This document shows positions 54,898 through 63,459 of a stretch of 64,000 nt of DNA, piece by piece. Location of the stretch: positions 248,001 to 312,000 of the forward strand of contig NZ_JAGVQR010000003.1 in assembly GCF_018275325.1 (NCBI RefSeq), in the 5' to 3' direction. How positions within the stretch are numbered: the stretch's first letter is position 1; each line of letters opens with the position of its first letter. This stretch comes from Nocardioides palaemonis (GTDB taxonomy: Bacteria; Actinomycetota; Actinomycetes; Propionibacteriales; Nocardioidaceae). A program made the translations under genes and the position numbers. The notes under the pieces were generated by a model, which saw only the letters and a program-made list of their open reading frames with translations, did not search any database and was not told where the DNA came from.

Positions 54898-56697
54898 ATG
54901 AGCACTGCCACGAGCGTGGAGCCCCCCGCTGACGCCGAGCTGATCTCGGCGGTCCGCGGCGGGGACGTCGACGCCTACGGCGTGCTCTTCGAGCGCCACG
55001 TCGAGGCCGCGCGACGACTCGCGCGCCAGCTCGTCCCCGCCGGGGACGTCGAGGACCTCGTCTCCGACGCCTTCATCAAGGTGCTCGGCGTGCTGCGACG
55101 CGGGGGTGGCCCGGACGTCGCGTTCCGCGCCTACCTGCTGACCGCGCTGCGCCGCCTCCAGGTCGACCGGTTCCGCTCCGGCTCCCGGCTGCAGACGACC
55201 GACGAGATCGAGGCATTCGACCCCGGGGTCCCGTTCCGCGACACCGCCGTCGAGGGCTTCGAGAGCACGGCGGCGGCCGCCGCCTTCGCCTCCCTGCCCG
55301 AGCGGTGGCAGCTCGTGCTCTGGCACACCGAGGTCGAGGGCGACCGTCCCGCCGACGTCGCGCCGCTGCTCGGGATGACGCCGAACTCCGTGTCCGCGCT
55401 GGCCTACCGTGCGCGCGAGGGCCTGCGTCAGGCCTACCTCACCCAGCACGCCGCGGAGCTCGAGGACGACGCGTGCCGCTGGACCCACTCCCAGCTCGGC
55501 GCCTACGTCCGCAACGCGACGTCTCGGCGCGACGCTGCCAAGGTCGAGCGCCACCTCGAGGAGTGCCGCCGCTGCACGGCGGTCTACCTCGAGCTCACGG
55601 AGGTCAACTCCCACCTCGGAGCCCTGCTGGCGCCCCTGCTGCTCGGGTCCGCGGGCGCGGCCTACGTCGCGGGCGCGGCGGGCGGAGCAGCCGTCCCCGT
55701 CGGCCTCGGGCTCCTGCTCGGTCGCGTCCGGGACACCGTCGTCGCCAACGCCGGCACCGCAGCCGTCGTGGGAGTCGCCGCCAGCGTGACGGTGGTCGGT
55801 GGGGCCGTCGCCCTCGGGCTCCGGACGGCCGACCGCACGGTCACCGACGGCGCGGCGCTCGGTCAGCGACCGGCCGCCACGGCCCCCGCCTCCCCCGGCA
55901 CGACGCCTCCGTCGTCCCGCGCGTCCCGCTCACGCGCGTCCGACCGCGGCCGACCGGACGCTCCTGCCGCCCTCCTCCCGCCGCCGACGACGGACGCCGC
56001 GTCCTCCGCGCCTGCCCTGGCTCCGACCTCCGAGCCGACCTCCGAGCCGACCTCCGAGCCGACGTCCAGCCCGTCTGCGACCCCGACGTCGACCGGCACC
56101 CCCACCTCGACACCCACACCGACACAAACACCGACCGCCACGCCGACGCCGACCCCCACGCCCACGCCCACGCCCACAGCGACGCCCACGCCGACGCCGA
56201 CGCCCACTCCCACCCCCACACCGACCCCCACACCCACGCCCACTCCCACCCCCACACCGACCCCCACACCCACGCCCACTCCCACTCCCACTCCGACGCC
56301 GACCCCCACCCCCTCTCCCACGCCGACCCCCACACCCACCCCGACGCCCACACCGCCGCCGGATCCCCCGCCCACCCCCGACCCGGTCGACGTCGCCGTC
56401 ACCGGGTCGATCGCGGGCTCGGCACCGATCGTGCGGGCGAGCATCTCCGTCAGCGCCCTCGCAGCAGGCACCAGCGGGGTGCTCGAGGTCGAGCTCCGCG
56501 GCGTCCTGGCCGTGTGGGGCGTCGACCAGCGCTGCGACGTCCGGCGCACCGGCCTGACCTGCACGGTGGCGAGCGGGGCCGGACCGGTCGGGGTCACCCT
56601 GCTGGCGCTGCCGGGCGCGAGCATCACGGCGACCGTCGCCCCGGCCGCGGACGACCCCGACCCGGCCAACAACACCTGGCGCGCCGTCCTCGACTGA
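54898..56697 (+). CDS. Transmembrane ECF sigma factor with fused anti-sigma, Thr-Pro stalk and extracellular domain
   Basis: A 599-residue single chain. Sigma region 2 at about 15-95 (VEDLVSDAFIKVLGVL, LRRLQVDRFRSGS). Region 4 at about 130-185 (RPADVAPLLGMTPNSVSALAYRAREGL). A zinc anti-sigma motif H219-x3-C223-x2-C226 preceded by Cys193. One membrane helix at about 283-308, then about 90 residues of polar linker. A (Thr-Pro)n stalk lies at about 400-490. Last comes a C-terminal Ig-like domain at about 495-599 ending DPDPANNTWRAVLD, as in DUF11/CARDB folds. The sigma part is thus held at the membrane by its own chain. Actinobacterial ECF groups with large C-terminal extensions are known; the present domain set with a long TP stalk I have not seen described. 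Confidence 0.85.
   Translation: MSTATSVEPPADAELISAVRGGDVDAYGVLFERHVEAARRLARQLVPAGDVEDLVSDAFIKVLGVLRRGGGPDVAFRAYLLTALRRLQVDRFRSGSRLQTTDEIEAFDPGVPFRDTAVEGFESTAAAAAFASLPERWQLVLWHTEVEGDRPADVAPLLGMTPNSVSALAYRAREGLRQAYLTQHAAELEDDACRWTHSQLGAYVRNATSRRDAAKVERHLEECRRCTAVYLELTEVNSHLGALLAPLLLGSAGAAYVAGAAGGAAVPVGLGLLLGRVRDTVVANAGTAAVVGVAASVTVVGGAVALGLRTADRTVTDGAALGQRPAATAPASPGTTPPSSRASRSRASDRGRPDAPAALLPPPTTDAASSAPALAPTSEPTSEPTSEPTSSPSATPTSTGTPTSTPTPTQTPTATPTPTPTPTPTPTATPTPTPTPTPTPTPTPTPTPTPTPTPTPTPTPTPTPTPTPTPTPSPTPTPTPTPTPTPPPDPPPTPDPVDVAVTGSIAGSAPIVRASISVSALAAGTSGVLEVELRGVLAVWGVDQRCDVRRTGLTCTVASGAGPVGVTLLALPGASITATVAPAADDPDPANNTWRAVLD
56098..56355 (+). repeat. Thr-Pro coding tandem repeat
   Basis: About 40 near-continuous Thr-Pro dipeptides encoded by CCCACN/ACGCCN-type hexanucleotides, with only a few Ala, Ser or Gln replacements. 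The DNA is nearly pure C/A with scattered G and T, prone to slippage in 6-nt steps, which keeps the frame. Confidence 0.9.
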
Positions 56698-56762
56698 CGT
56701 CCACCCCTCCTCCACCCATGCGGACGGGGCGACCGCCCCCGGCGATCGTGTAGACAAGGACC

Positions 56763-57293
56763 ATGACGATCACCCGGCTGCTCGCCCGTCCCATGCTGGC
56801 CTCCATCTTCGTCGCCGGGGGTATCAACGCCCTGCGCAACTCCGAGGCCCACGCCGTGAAGGCCAAGAAGGTGACCGACAAGGTCGTCCCGATGGCCAAG
56901 CAGGCGGCGCCGGGCGCGCCGATCCCCACCGACGCCACCACCCTGGTGCGGATCAACGCGGGTGCCCAGATCGTCGCCGCGGCCGCCCTCGCCACCGGCC
57001 GGGCGCCCCGCATCAGCGCCACCGTGCTGGCCGCCTCCCTCGTCCCGACCACCCTCGCCGGACACCGGTTCTGGGAGGAGACGGACCCGAAGGCCAAGGC
57101 CGCGCAGCGCCTGCAGTTCATCAAGAACACCTCCATCCTCGGCGGCCTGCTGCTCGCCGGAGTCGACACCGAGGGCCAGCCCGGCCTGGCCTGGCGTGCC
57201 CGCCGCGCCGCGGCCGACGTACGTCGTGAGGCCAGGCAGGTCGCGAAGGACGCACGCCGCGAGGCGAAACTGGCCAAGGCCCAGCTCACCTGA
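56763..57293 (+). CDS. DoxX-family membrane protein
   Basis: A 176-residue protein with four hydrophobic helices in the DoxX pattern (LARPMLASIFVAGGINALRN, then RINAGAQIVAAAALATGRAPR) and a long basic C-terminal helix (RRAAADVRREARQVAKDARREAKLAKAQ). Role uncertain; some DoxX proteins join membrane complexes for oxidative stress. It precedes aroA by 18 nt. Confidence 0.82.
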   Translation: MTITRLLARPMLASIFVAGGINALRNSEAHAVKAKKVTDKVVPMAKQAAPGAPIPTDATTLVRINAGAQIVAAAALATGRAPRISATVLAASLVPTTLAGHRFWEETDPKAKAAQRLQFIKNTSILGGLLLAGVDTEGQPGLAWRARRAAADVRREARQVAKDARREAKLAKAQLT

Positions 57294-57299
57294 CCTCGA

Positions 57300-57305
57300 T
57301 AGGGT
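57300..57305 (+). promoter_or_regulatory. -10 box of aroA (leaderless)
   Basis: TAGGGT ends 6 nt before the GTG at 57312. Confidence 0.6.
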
Positions 57306-57311
57306 GCGCGG

Positions 57312-58610
57312 GTGAGTGAGCCCGCACCGACCCCCGACCCCTGGCCGGCACCCCGGCCCGCCGCGCCGGTCGACCGGGTCGTCTCGCTGCCCGGCAGCAA
57401 GTCGCTGACCAACCGGGCGCTGCTGCTCGCCGCGCTCGCCGACGGCCCCAGCGTCGTGCGGCGGCCGCTGCGCTCGCGCGACACCCTGCTGATGGCAGCC
57501 GCGCTCGGCGCGCTCGGGACCGGTGTCGAGGACCGCGACGGCGACTGGCAGGTCACGCCCCGGGCGTGGGACCGCGACGCCGACGTCGACTGCGGGCTCG
57601 CCGGCACCGTCATGCGGTTCGTCCCGCCGGTCGTCGGACTGGCGCGCGGCACCGTGCGCTTCGACGGTGACCCGCACATGCGCCTGCGCCCCGTCGGTCC
57701 GATGCTCGCCGCCCTCAGCGCGCTCGGCGTCGACGTCGTCGACGGCGGTCGCGGGGCGCTGCCCTTCGACGTCCGCGGCACGGGTTCCGTCGCCGGCGGC
57801 ACCGTGACCATCGACGCCAGCGCGTCGTCGCAGTTCGTGTCCGCCCTGCTCCTCGCCGGTGCGCGCTACGACCGGGGCGTCGACGTGCGCCACGTCGGCA
57901 AGCCCGTCCCCTCGCTCCCGCACATCGAGATGACCGTCCAGATGCTGCGCCGCCACGGCGTCGACGTCGACGACGGGGACGCCAACCGCTGGGCGGTCGC
58001 ACCGGGGCCGGTGGCAGCCGTCGACCACGACATCGAGCCCGACCTCTCCAACGCCGCCCCGTTCCTCGCCCTCGGTGCCGCCACCGGGGGCCGGGTGACG
58101 GTCCGGGACTGGCCCGAGGAGACCACCCAGCCCGGCGACGAGCTCCGCGAGGTGCTCACCCTCATGGGCTGCGAGGTCGTGCACCGCGACGGCGACCTCA
58201 CCGTGTCAGGTCCCGACCGGCTGCAGGGCGTCGACCTCGACCTGCACGACGTCGGCGAGCTCACCCCGGCGATCGCCGCGCTGTGCGTGCTCGCCGAGTC
58301 GCCCTCCCACCTGCGCGGCGTGGCCCACATCCGCGGCCACGAGACCGACCGGATCACCGCGCTGGCCACCGAGCTCGGTCGCCTGGGCGCCGACGTCACC
58401 GAGCGCGAGGACGGCCTCACCATCCGACCCGCACCGCTCCACGGTGCGACGTTCCGCACCTACGCCGACCACCGGATGGCCCACGCCGGCGTGATCCTCG
58501 GCCTCGCCGTCGACGACGTGCTGGTCGAGGACGTCGCCACCACCTCCAAGACGTTCCCCGACTTCGCGGCGGCGTGGAGCCTGGCCGTCAACGGTGGTGC
58601 CGCCTCGTGA
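57312..58610 (+). CDS. aroA: 3-phosphoshikimate 1-carboxyvinyltransferase (EPSP synthase)
   Basis: Sixth step of the shikimate pathway. The 432-residue protein has the substrate-binding [14 protein letters not shown], the [13 protein letters not shown] loop and RMRL-type motif [11 protein letters not shown], and the C-terminal DHRMAHA. The glyphosate-site residues follow the class typical of actinobacteria (AGTVMRF). Followed by rsgA with a GTGA overlap, as in mycobacteria. Confidence 0.96.
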   Translation: MSEPAPTPDPWPAPRPAAPVDRVVSLPGSKSLTNRALLLAALADGPSVVRRPLRSRDTLLMAAALGALGTGVEDRDGDWQVTPRAWDRDADVDCGLAGTVMRFVPPVVGLARGTVRFDGDPHMRLRPVGPMLAALSALGVDVVDGGRGALPFDVRGTGSVAGGTVTIDASASSQFVSALLLAGARYDRGVDVRHVGKPVPSLPHIEMTVQMLRRHGVDVDDGDANRWAVAPGPVAAVDHDIEPDLSNAAPFLALGAATGGRVTVRDWPEETTQPGDELREVLTLMGCEVVHRDGDLTVSGPDRLQGVDLDLHDVGELTPAIAALCVLAESPSHLRGVAHIRGHETDRITALATELGRLGADVTEREDGLTIRPAPLHGATFRTYADHRMAHAGVILGLAVDDVLVEDVATTSKTFPDFAAAWSLAVNGGAAS

Positions 58611-59611
58611 GCGGCCGCTACTCCGAGCACGACCACGAGCACTACGAGCGGCCCCGCCGTCGCACCCGCCCCCGCACCAAGGACCGCCCGACCTACGCCG
58701 ACGCCGTCGACGCCCGCGTCGTCACCGTCGACCGCGGGCGGTTCACCCTCCTGCTCGAGGGCCGGCGGGTGATGGCGATGAAGTCGCGTCCGCTGGGTCG
58801 CAAGGGGGTCGTGGTCGGCGACCGCGTCCGCGTCGTCGGTGACACGAGCGGCGCCGACGGCTCCCTGGCACGGATCGTGGAGGTCGTCGAGCGCACCACC
58901 ACCCTGCGCCGCACCGCCGACGACGACGACCCCGTCGAGCGGGTCATCGTCTCGAACGCCGACCAGCTCGTCGTCGTCACGGCCCTCGCCGACCCCGAGC
59001 CGCGCCCGCGGCTGATCGACCGCGCGCTCGTCGCGGCCTACGACGCCGGCATGTCCCCGCTGCTGTGCCTCACCAAGGCCGACCTCGCCGACCCCGAGAC
59101 CCTGCTGTCGACCTACCGCTCGCTCGGCGTGCCGTGGGTCGTCACCCAGCTGAAGGGCGAGCGCGCCGGCGACCTCGCCGACCTCCGCGAGCGGCTCCGG
59201 GGACGTACCAGCGTCCTGGTCGGCCACAGCGGCGTCGGCAAGTCCACCCTCGTCAACGCCCTCGTGCCCGACGCCCGGCGCGAGGTCGGGATCGTCAACG
59301 CCGTCACCGGACGCGGCCGGCACACGTCCACCAGCGCGTACCTCCTCGAGCTCCCCGGGGCCGACGGGTGGATCATCGACACCCCCGGCATCCGGTCCTT
59401 CGGGCTCGCGCACGTGCAGCCGGAGAACCTCATCGAGGCGTTCCCGGACCTCGAGGAGATGACCGAGGACTGCCCCCGCGGCTGCACCCACGGGGCCGAG
59501 GAGCCCGAGTGCGGGCTGGACGAGGCGGTCGCCCGGGGCCACGCCGATCCCGACCGCGTGGAGTCGTTCCGACGGCTCCTCGCCGCGCGCGAGGGCGCCA
59601 CCGACTGGTGA
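58607..59611 (+). CDS. rsgA: Ribosome small-subunit GTPase RsgA
   Basis: Late 30S-assembly GTPase. The 334-residue protein has an N-terminal OB fold, the circularly permuted GTPase motifs TKAD (G4), [10 protein letters not shown] (G1) and [10 protein letters not shown] (G3), and the C-terminal zinc knuckle ([15 protein letters not shown]). The GTG at 58607 overlaps the aroA stop. Confidence 0.95.
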   Translation: MSGRYSEHDHEHYERPRRRTRPRTKDRPTYADAVDARVVTVDRGRFTLLLEGRRVMAMKSRPLGRKGVVVGDRVRVVGDTSGADGSLARIVEVVERTTTLRRTADDDDPVERVIVSNADQLVVVTALADPEPRPRLIDRALVAAYDAGMSPLLCLTKADLADPETLLSTYRSLGVPWVVTQLKGERAGDLADLRERLRGRTSVLVGHSGVGKSTLVNALVPDARREVGIVNAVTGRGRHTSTSAYLLELPGADGWIIDTPGIRSFGLAHVQPENLIEAFPDLEEMTEDCPRGCTHGAEEPECGLDEAVARGHADPDRVESFRRLLAAREGATDW

Positions 59612-59618
59612 GTGCGCC

Positions 59619-59624
59619 TAGCCT
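59619..59624 (+). promoter_or_regulatory. -10 box of hisN (leaderless)
   Basis: TAGCCT ends 6 nt before the ATG at 59631. Confidence 0.6.
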
Positions 59625-59630
59625 GTGCCC

Positions 59631-60521
59631 ATGCCCCTCTCCGGCTCCCCCGACTACACCGACGACCTGAGGCTCGCGCACCTGCTCGCCGACGACGCCG
59701 ACTCGCTCACCCAGGCCCGCTTCAAGGCGCTCGACCTGCACGTGATGAGCAAGCCCGACCTGACCCCCGTCACCGACGCGGACCAAGCCGTTGAGGAGGG
59801 CATCCGCCGCACGCTGTCCCGGGTCCGCTCGCGCGACGCCGTCGTGGGCGAGGAGCAGGGCACCACCGGCCACAGCCAGCGCCGCTGGATCGTCGACCCC
59901 ATCGACGGCACCAAGAACTTCGTGCGCGGCGTCCCGGTCTGGGCGACCCTCATCGCCCTCGCGGTCGACGACGAGGTGGTCCTCGGCGTGGTCTCGGCGC
60001 CCCAGCTCCAGCGCCGCTGGTGGGCGTCGGTCGGCAACGGCGCGTGGACCGGTCGGTCGCTGCTGAAGGCCACCCGGTGCGAGGTGTCCGACGTGCGCCG
60101 CCTCGAGGACGCGTCGCTGAGCTATTCCTCGCTGTCCGGCTGGGACGAGCGCGACCGGCTCGACGACTTCGTGTCGCTGTCGCGCCGCTGCTGGCGCACC
60201 CGCGCCTACGGCGACTTCTGGTCCTACATGCTGCTCGCCGAGGGCGCGGTCGACCTCGCCGCCGAGCCCGAGCTCCAGCTCTACGACATGGCCGCCCTCG
60301 ACGTGATCGTGCGCGAGGCCGGCGGGCGGTTCACCTCGCTCGACGGCACCGACGGCCCGTGGGGCGGGAACGCCCTGGCGTCCAACGGCCACCTCCACGA
60401 CGCGGCCCTGTCCTTCCTCGGCACGACCGACGACGACGGCTCCGACCCCGACGTGCCGCGGCGCGGTCCCGGGTCGGTGAGCAGCCTGCGCGCCCGCCAG
60501 GCGCCGCCCGTCCTCGACTGA
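59631..60521 (+). CDS. hisN: Histidinol-phosphatase (inositol monophosphatase family)
   Basis: Dephosphorylates histidinol phosphate in histidine synthesis. The 296-residue protein has the Mg-binding motifs GEEQG, DPIDGTKNF and YDMAALDVIVREAGG of the IMPase fold, closest to actinobacterial HisN. A Pro/Arg-rich tail of about 30 residues ends the protein. Confidence 0.9.
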   Translation: MPLSGSPDYTDDLRLAHLLADDADSLTQARFKALDLHVMSKPDLTPVTDADQAVEEGIRRTLSRVRSRDAVVGEEQGTTGHSQRRWIVDPIDGTKNFVRGVPVWATLIALAVDDEVVLGVVSAPQLQRRWWASVGNGAWTGRSLLKATRCEVSDVRRLEDASLSYSSLSGWDERDRLDDFVSLSRRCWRTRAYGDFWSYMLLAEGAVDLAAEPELQLYDMAALDVIVREAGGRFTSLDGTDGPWGGNALASNGHLHDAALSFLGTTDDDGSDPDVPRRGPGSVSSLRARQAPPVLD

Positions 60522-60604
60522 CGCCCTGTCCTGCGGACCGCTGCCTCGCTACGGTGGGACACCGGCCGGGCCGCCGACCGGGTCACGGAGGAGAGGTGGA
60601 ACCG

Positions 60605-61036
60605 ATGAGGATCAGCGACGTGGTCCACGCCAAGCCCAGCCAGGACGTGGTGACCATCAGCCCGGACGCGACCGTGCGCGAGCTCGTCGCCCTGCTGCAC
60701 GAGCACAACGTCGGCGCGCTCGTGGTCAGCGACGACGGTGCGACCGTCACCGGCATCGTGAGCGAGCGCGACGTGGTGCGTCGCCTGCACTCCGACGAGG
60801 CCGTCCTCGACGCCGTCGTGCGCGACATCATGACCTCCGACGTCCGCACCTGCTCGGCCGGCGACGCGCTCACCGACCTGATGCAGACCATGACCGCCCA
60901 CCGCATCCGGCACGTCCCGGTGGTGGCCGACGGACGGCTGACCGGCATCATCTCCATCGGTGACGTGGTCAAGAACCGCATCGGCGAGCTCGAGTTCGAG
61001 CGCGACCAGCTCGACAGCTACGTCCACCAGACCTGA
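60605..61036 (+). CDS. Tandem CBS-domain protein
   Basis: A 143-residue stand-alone pair of CBS domains (GIVSERDVVRRL and GIISIGDVVKNRI mark the two halves), likely binding an adenine nucleotide. The regulated partner is unknown. GGAGAGGTGG precedes the ATG. Confidence 0.88.
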   Translation: MRISDVVHAKPSQDVVTISPDATVRELVALLHEHNVGALVVSDDGATVTGIVSERDVVRRLHSDEAVLDAVVRDIMTSDVRTCSAGDALTDLMQTMTAHRIRHVPVVADGRLTGIISIGDVVKNRIGELEFERDQLDSYVHQT

Positions 61037-61058
61037 AGTCCCGTCCAGAAGGAGAAGC

Positions 61059-61430
61059 ATGAGCGACAAGCCCGACGTCGACCCGCACATGGGTGAGGTG
61101 CCCGCCGACCTCGAGGTCACCGACCTCGTGGAGGGCGACGGCACCGAGGCCACCTCGGGGTCGACCGTCTCGGTCCACTACGTGGGCGTGGCCCACTCGA
61201 CCGGCGAGGAGTTCGACGCCTCCTACAACCGCGGCACCCCGCTGCAGTTCCGCCTCGGCATCGGCCAGGTCATCTCCGGCTGGGACACCGGCGTGCAGGG
61301 CATGAAGGTGGGCGGTCGCCGCCGCCTCGTCATCCCGCCGCACCTCGGCTACGGCGACCGCGGCGCCGGCGGCGTGATCAAGCCGGGCGAGACCCTGATC
61401 TTCGTGGTCGACCTGCTCGAGGTCCGCTGA
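61059..61430 (+). CDS. FKBP-type peptidyl-prolyl isomerase
   Basis: A 123-residue single FKBP domain with the active-site residues in VHYVG, FDASYNRG, VISGWDTGVQGMKVGGRRRLVIPPHLGYG (read around ISGW and IPP). No signal peptide, so cytoplasmic. AAGGAG precedes the ATG. The stop is 1 nt from that of the convergent regulator. Confidence 0.93.
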   Translation: MSDKPDVDPHMGEVPADLEVTDLVEGDGTEATSGSTVSVHYVGVAHSTGEEFDASYNRGTPLQFRLGIGQVISGWDTGVQGMKVGGRRRLVIPPHLGYGDRGAGGVIKPGETLIFVVDLLEVR

Positions 61431-61431
61431 C

Positions 61432-62136
61432 TCACTGCTGGGCGTCGTGCACCAGGATCGCGACCTGCACCCGGTTCTCGACGCCCAGCTTGGTGAACAA
61501 CCGCCCGACGTGGGTCTTCACCGTCGGCACGCCCATGTAGAGCTCCGCCGCGATCTCGGCGTTGCTCAGCCCGCGGGCCACGCCGCCCGCCACCTCGCGC
61601 TCGCGCTCGGTGAGCACGGCCAGCGCCTCCTGCGCCTCCTGGGCCCGGTCGCGCACCCGGCCCTCCGGCTCGGACCGCGTCACCGCCGCGATCAGCTGGG
61701 CGGTCACGCTCGGCGACAGCATCGGCTGCCCGGACGCCACCGTCCGGATCGCCTCGACCAGCCGCGCCGGCGGTGTGTCCTTGAGCAGGAAGCCCGCCGC
61801 GCCCGTGCGCAGCGCCCGAAGGACCATGTCGTCGGTGTCGAACGTCGTCAGCACGATGACCTTCAGGTCCGGGTGGGCGCGCAGCAGCTCCTCGGTGGCG
61901 CTGAGCCCGTCGCGCACCGGCATCCGGATGTCCATCAGCACCACGTCGGCACCCGAGGCCGGCACGACCGTGAGCGCCTCCTCGCCGTCGCCCGCCTCGG
62001 CCACGACCCGGATCCCCGACCCGCCGCCGAGCATCATCCCCAGCGCGGCGCGCACCATCGGGTCGTCGTCGACGACCGCGAGCGAGATCTGCGCGGTGGC
62101 GTCTCCCGTGGCCGGGTGTCCCGAGGTGCCGCTCAC
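61432..62136 (-). CDS. NarL/LuxR-family response regulator
   Basis: A 234-residue regulator with a receiver domain (phospho-acceptor Asp in VLMDIRMP, Lys in FLLKD) and a C-terminal LuxR helix-turn-helix (LTEREREVAGGVARGLSNAEIAAEL, TVKTHV). I chose the GTG at 62136, which overlaps the kinase stop; an ATG at 62154 would overlap further. It is probably the regulator of the divergent ABC transporter. Confidence 0.92.
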   Translation of the reverse strand: MSGTSGHPATGDATAQISLAVVDDDPMVRAALGMMLGGGSGIRVVAEAGDGEEALTVVPASGADVVLMDIRMPVRDGLSATEELLRAHPDLKVIVLTTFDTDDMVLRALRTGAAGFLLKDTPPARLVEAIRTVASGQPMLSPSVTAQLIAAVTRSEPEGRVRDRAQEAQEALAVLTEREREVAGGVARGLSNAEIAAELYMGVPTVKTHVGRLFTKLGVENRVQVAILVHDAQQ

Positions 62137-63320
62137 GAGTCCCACGGTATCCATGCCCGCACGGCGTACCCGCCGGTGGGCTCCGTGCCGTGGCTGATCC
62201 GGCCGCCGGCCAGGGCGGCCCGCTCGGCGAGCCCGATCAGCCCCAGGCCGGACGCGGGCAGGGCCGGCCCGCGTGGCCGGGCGACCGGTGCCGCGTTGCG
62301 CACCGAGACGGTGAGCCCGTCGGCCGGCGCGCCCTCGAGGTCGACCGTCACGGTGGTCCCCGCGGCGTGCTTGCGCACGTTGGTGAGGGCCTCCTGCACG
62401 ATCCGGTAGGCCGTGCGACCGGTCGCGGCCGGCACCTCGCCCTCGACCCGGTCGGTGAGGCGTACGCGCATCCCCCCGTCGGCCTCCTCGGCCACCAGTC
62501 CGGCGACGGCCTCGATGCCCGGCTGCGGCCGCTCCGGCACGCCGTCGGTGGGACGGGTCGGGTCGCGCAGCACGCCGAGCACCGCGCGCAGGTCGGACAG
62601 CGCGCGGTGGGCGTTCTCCTCGATCGAGCGCGCGGCCGTCGCCTGCTCCTCGGCCGAGAGGTCGGTGCGATAGCTCAGGGTGCCGGCGTTCATCGCGACC
62701 AGCGAGATCCGGTGGGCCAGCACGTCGTGCATCTCCCGCGCGATCCTGGTGCGCTCGGCGGCCTGCGCCTGGGCCACCCGGGCCTGCTGCTCGCGCTCGG
62801 CGGTGAGGGCCCGGTCGCGGTAGGACTCGACCAGCTGGCGCTGGGAGCCCATCGCGTAGCCGGTGGCGAGCAGGATGCCGTTGACCAGCACGCCGAAGAC
62901 CACCGCCACCCAGAGCGGCAACGCGTCCTCGGAGATCCCCACGCGCTCCTGCACGACCCCGGACAGGATGCTCAGCGGCAGGACCAGCGCCAGCAGCCGC
63001 CACCGGCGGTGCGAGGCCAGCGACCCCACGACCCACGACGCCGGGCCGGCGCTCGAGGCGGAGACGCACCCGAAGGCCGTCAGCAGCAGGGAGATCGCCG
63101 CCGGGTGCCGGTGGCGCCAGCGCACCAGCACGAACGACAGCAGCCCCACGGCCGGGTCGCCCCACAGGAACCACGTCATCGCGGCGTCCGGGGCCCGCTC
63201 GGTCGCGCTGGCCAGCGGCGCCGCCCACACCAGCGCGCTGATCGCGAGCGCCAGCGCGTAGCGCCAGACCGACCCCCAGCGACCCACCCGGGGCGCGGGG
63301 TCCTCCGGTCGGCGCGCCAT
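62133..63320 (-). CDS. Sensor histidine kinase (NarL/DesK type)
   Basis: A 395-residue kinase with about five membrane helices in residues 15-170 and no large external domain, then HisKA_3 (REMHDVLAHRISLV, the phospho-His) and HATPase (QEALTNVRKHA, GLGLIGLAERAALAGG). Such kinases commonly sit beside a drug or lipid ABC exporter. Leaderless ATG start. Confidence 0.92.
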   Translation of the reverse strand: MARRPEDPAPRVGRWGSVWRYALALAISALVWAAPLASATERAPDAAMTWFLWGDPAVGLLSFVLVRWRHRHPAAISLLLTAFGCVSASSAGPASWVVGSLASHRRWRLLALVLPLSILSGVVQERVGISEDALPLWVAVVFGVLVNGILLATGYAMGSQRQLVESYRDRALTAEREQQARVAQAQAAERTRIAREMHDVLAHRISLVAMNAGTLSYRTDLSAEEQATAARSIEENAHRALSDLRAVLGVLRDPTRPTDGVPERPQPGIEAVAGLVAEEADGGMRVRLTDRVEGEVPAATGRTAYRIVQEALTNVRKHAAGTTVTVDLEGAPADGLTVSVRNAAPVARPRGPALPASGLGLIGLAERAALAGGRISHGTEPTGGYAVRAWIPWDS

Positions 63321-63326
63321 GCCCCG

Positions 63327-63332
63327 AGCGTA
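63327..63332 (-). promoter_or_regulatory. -10 box of the histidine kinase gene (leaderless)
   Basis: TACGCT on the minus strand ends 6 nt before the ATG at 63320. Confidence 0.5.
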
Positions 63333-63354
63333 GGGCCCGGCTGGACCGTCCGAC

Positions 63355-63403
63355 GTCCGACCCGGGTATTGCCCCGGCCACCCGGCCGATACCGAGGTCG
63401 GAC
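63355..63403. promoter_or_regulatory. 49-nt dyad between the two-component system and the ABC transporter
   Basis: GTCCGACC (63355-63362) and GGTCGGAC (63396-63403) are perfect inverted repeats; inside, GGTAT (63365-63369) and ATACC (63389-63393) share the same centre, 63379. A probable binding site for the response regulator in the divergent promoter region. Confidence 0.6.
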
Positions 63404-63459
63404 CCCGACGACCCCTGCGCCCGATGCCCCGGGACCGCGCGGTCGACCACGCTGGAGCC

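Noticed and set aside
55863..58184. Long minus-strand frame rich in Gly-Val repeats
   Set aside because: It is the complement of the Thr-Pro repeat and of aroA; the plus-strand genes explain the region.
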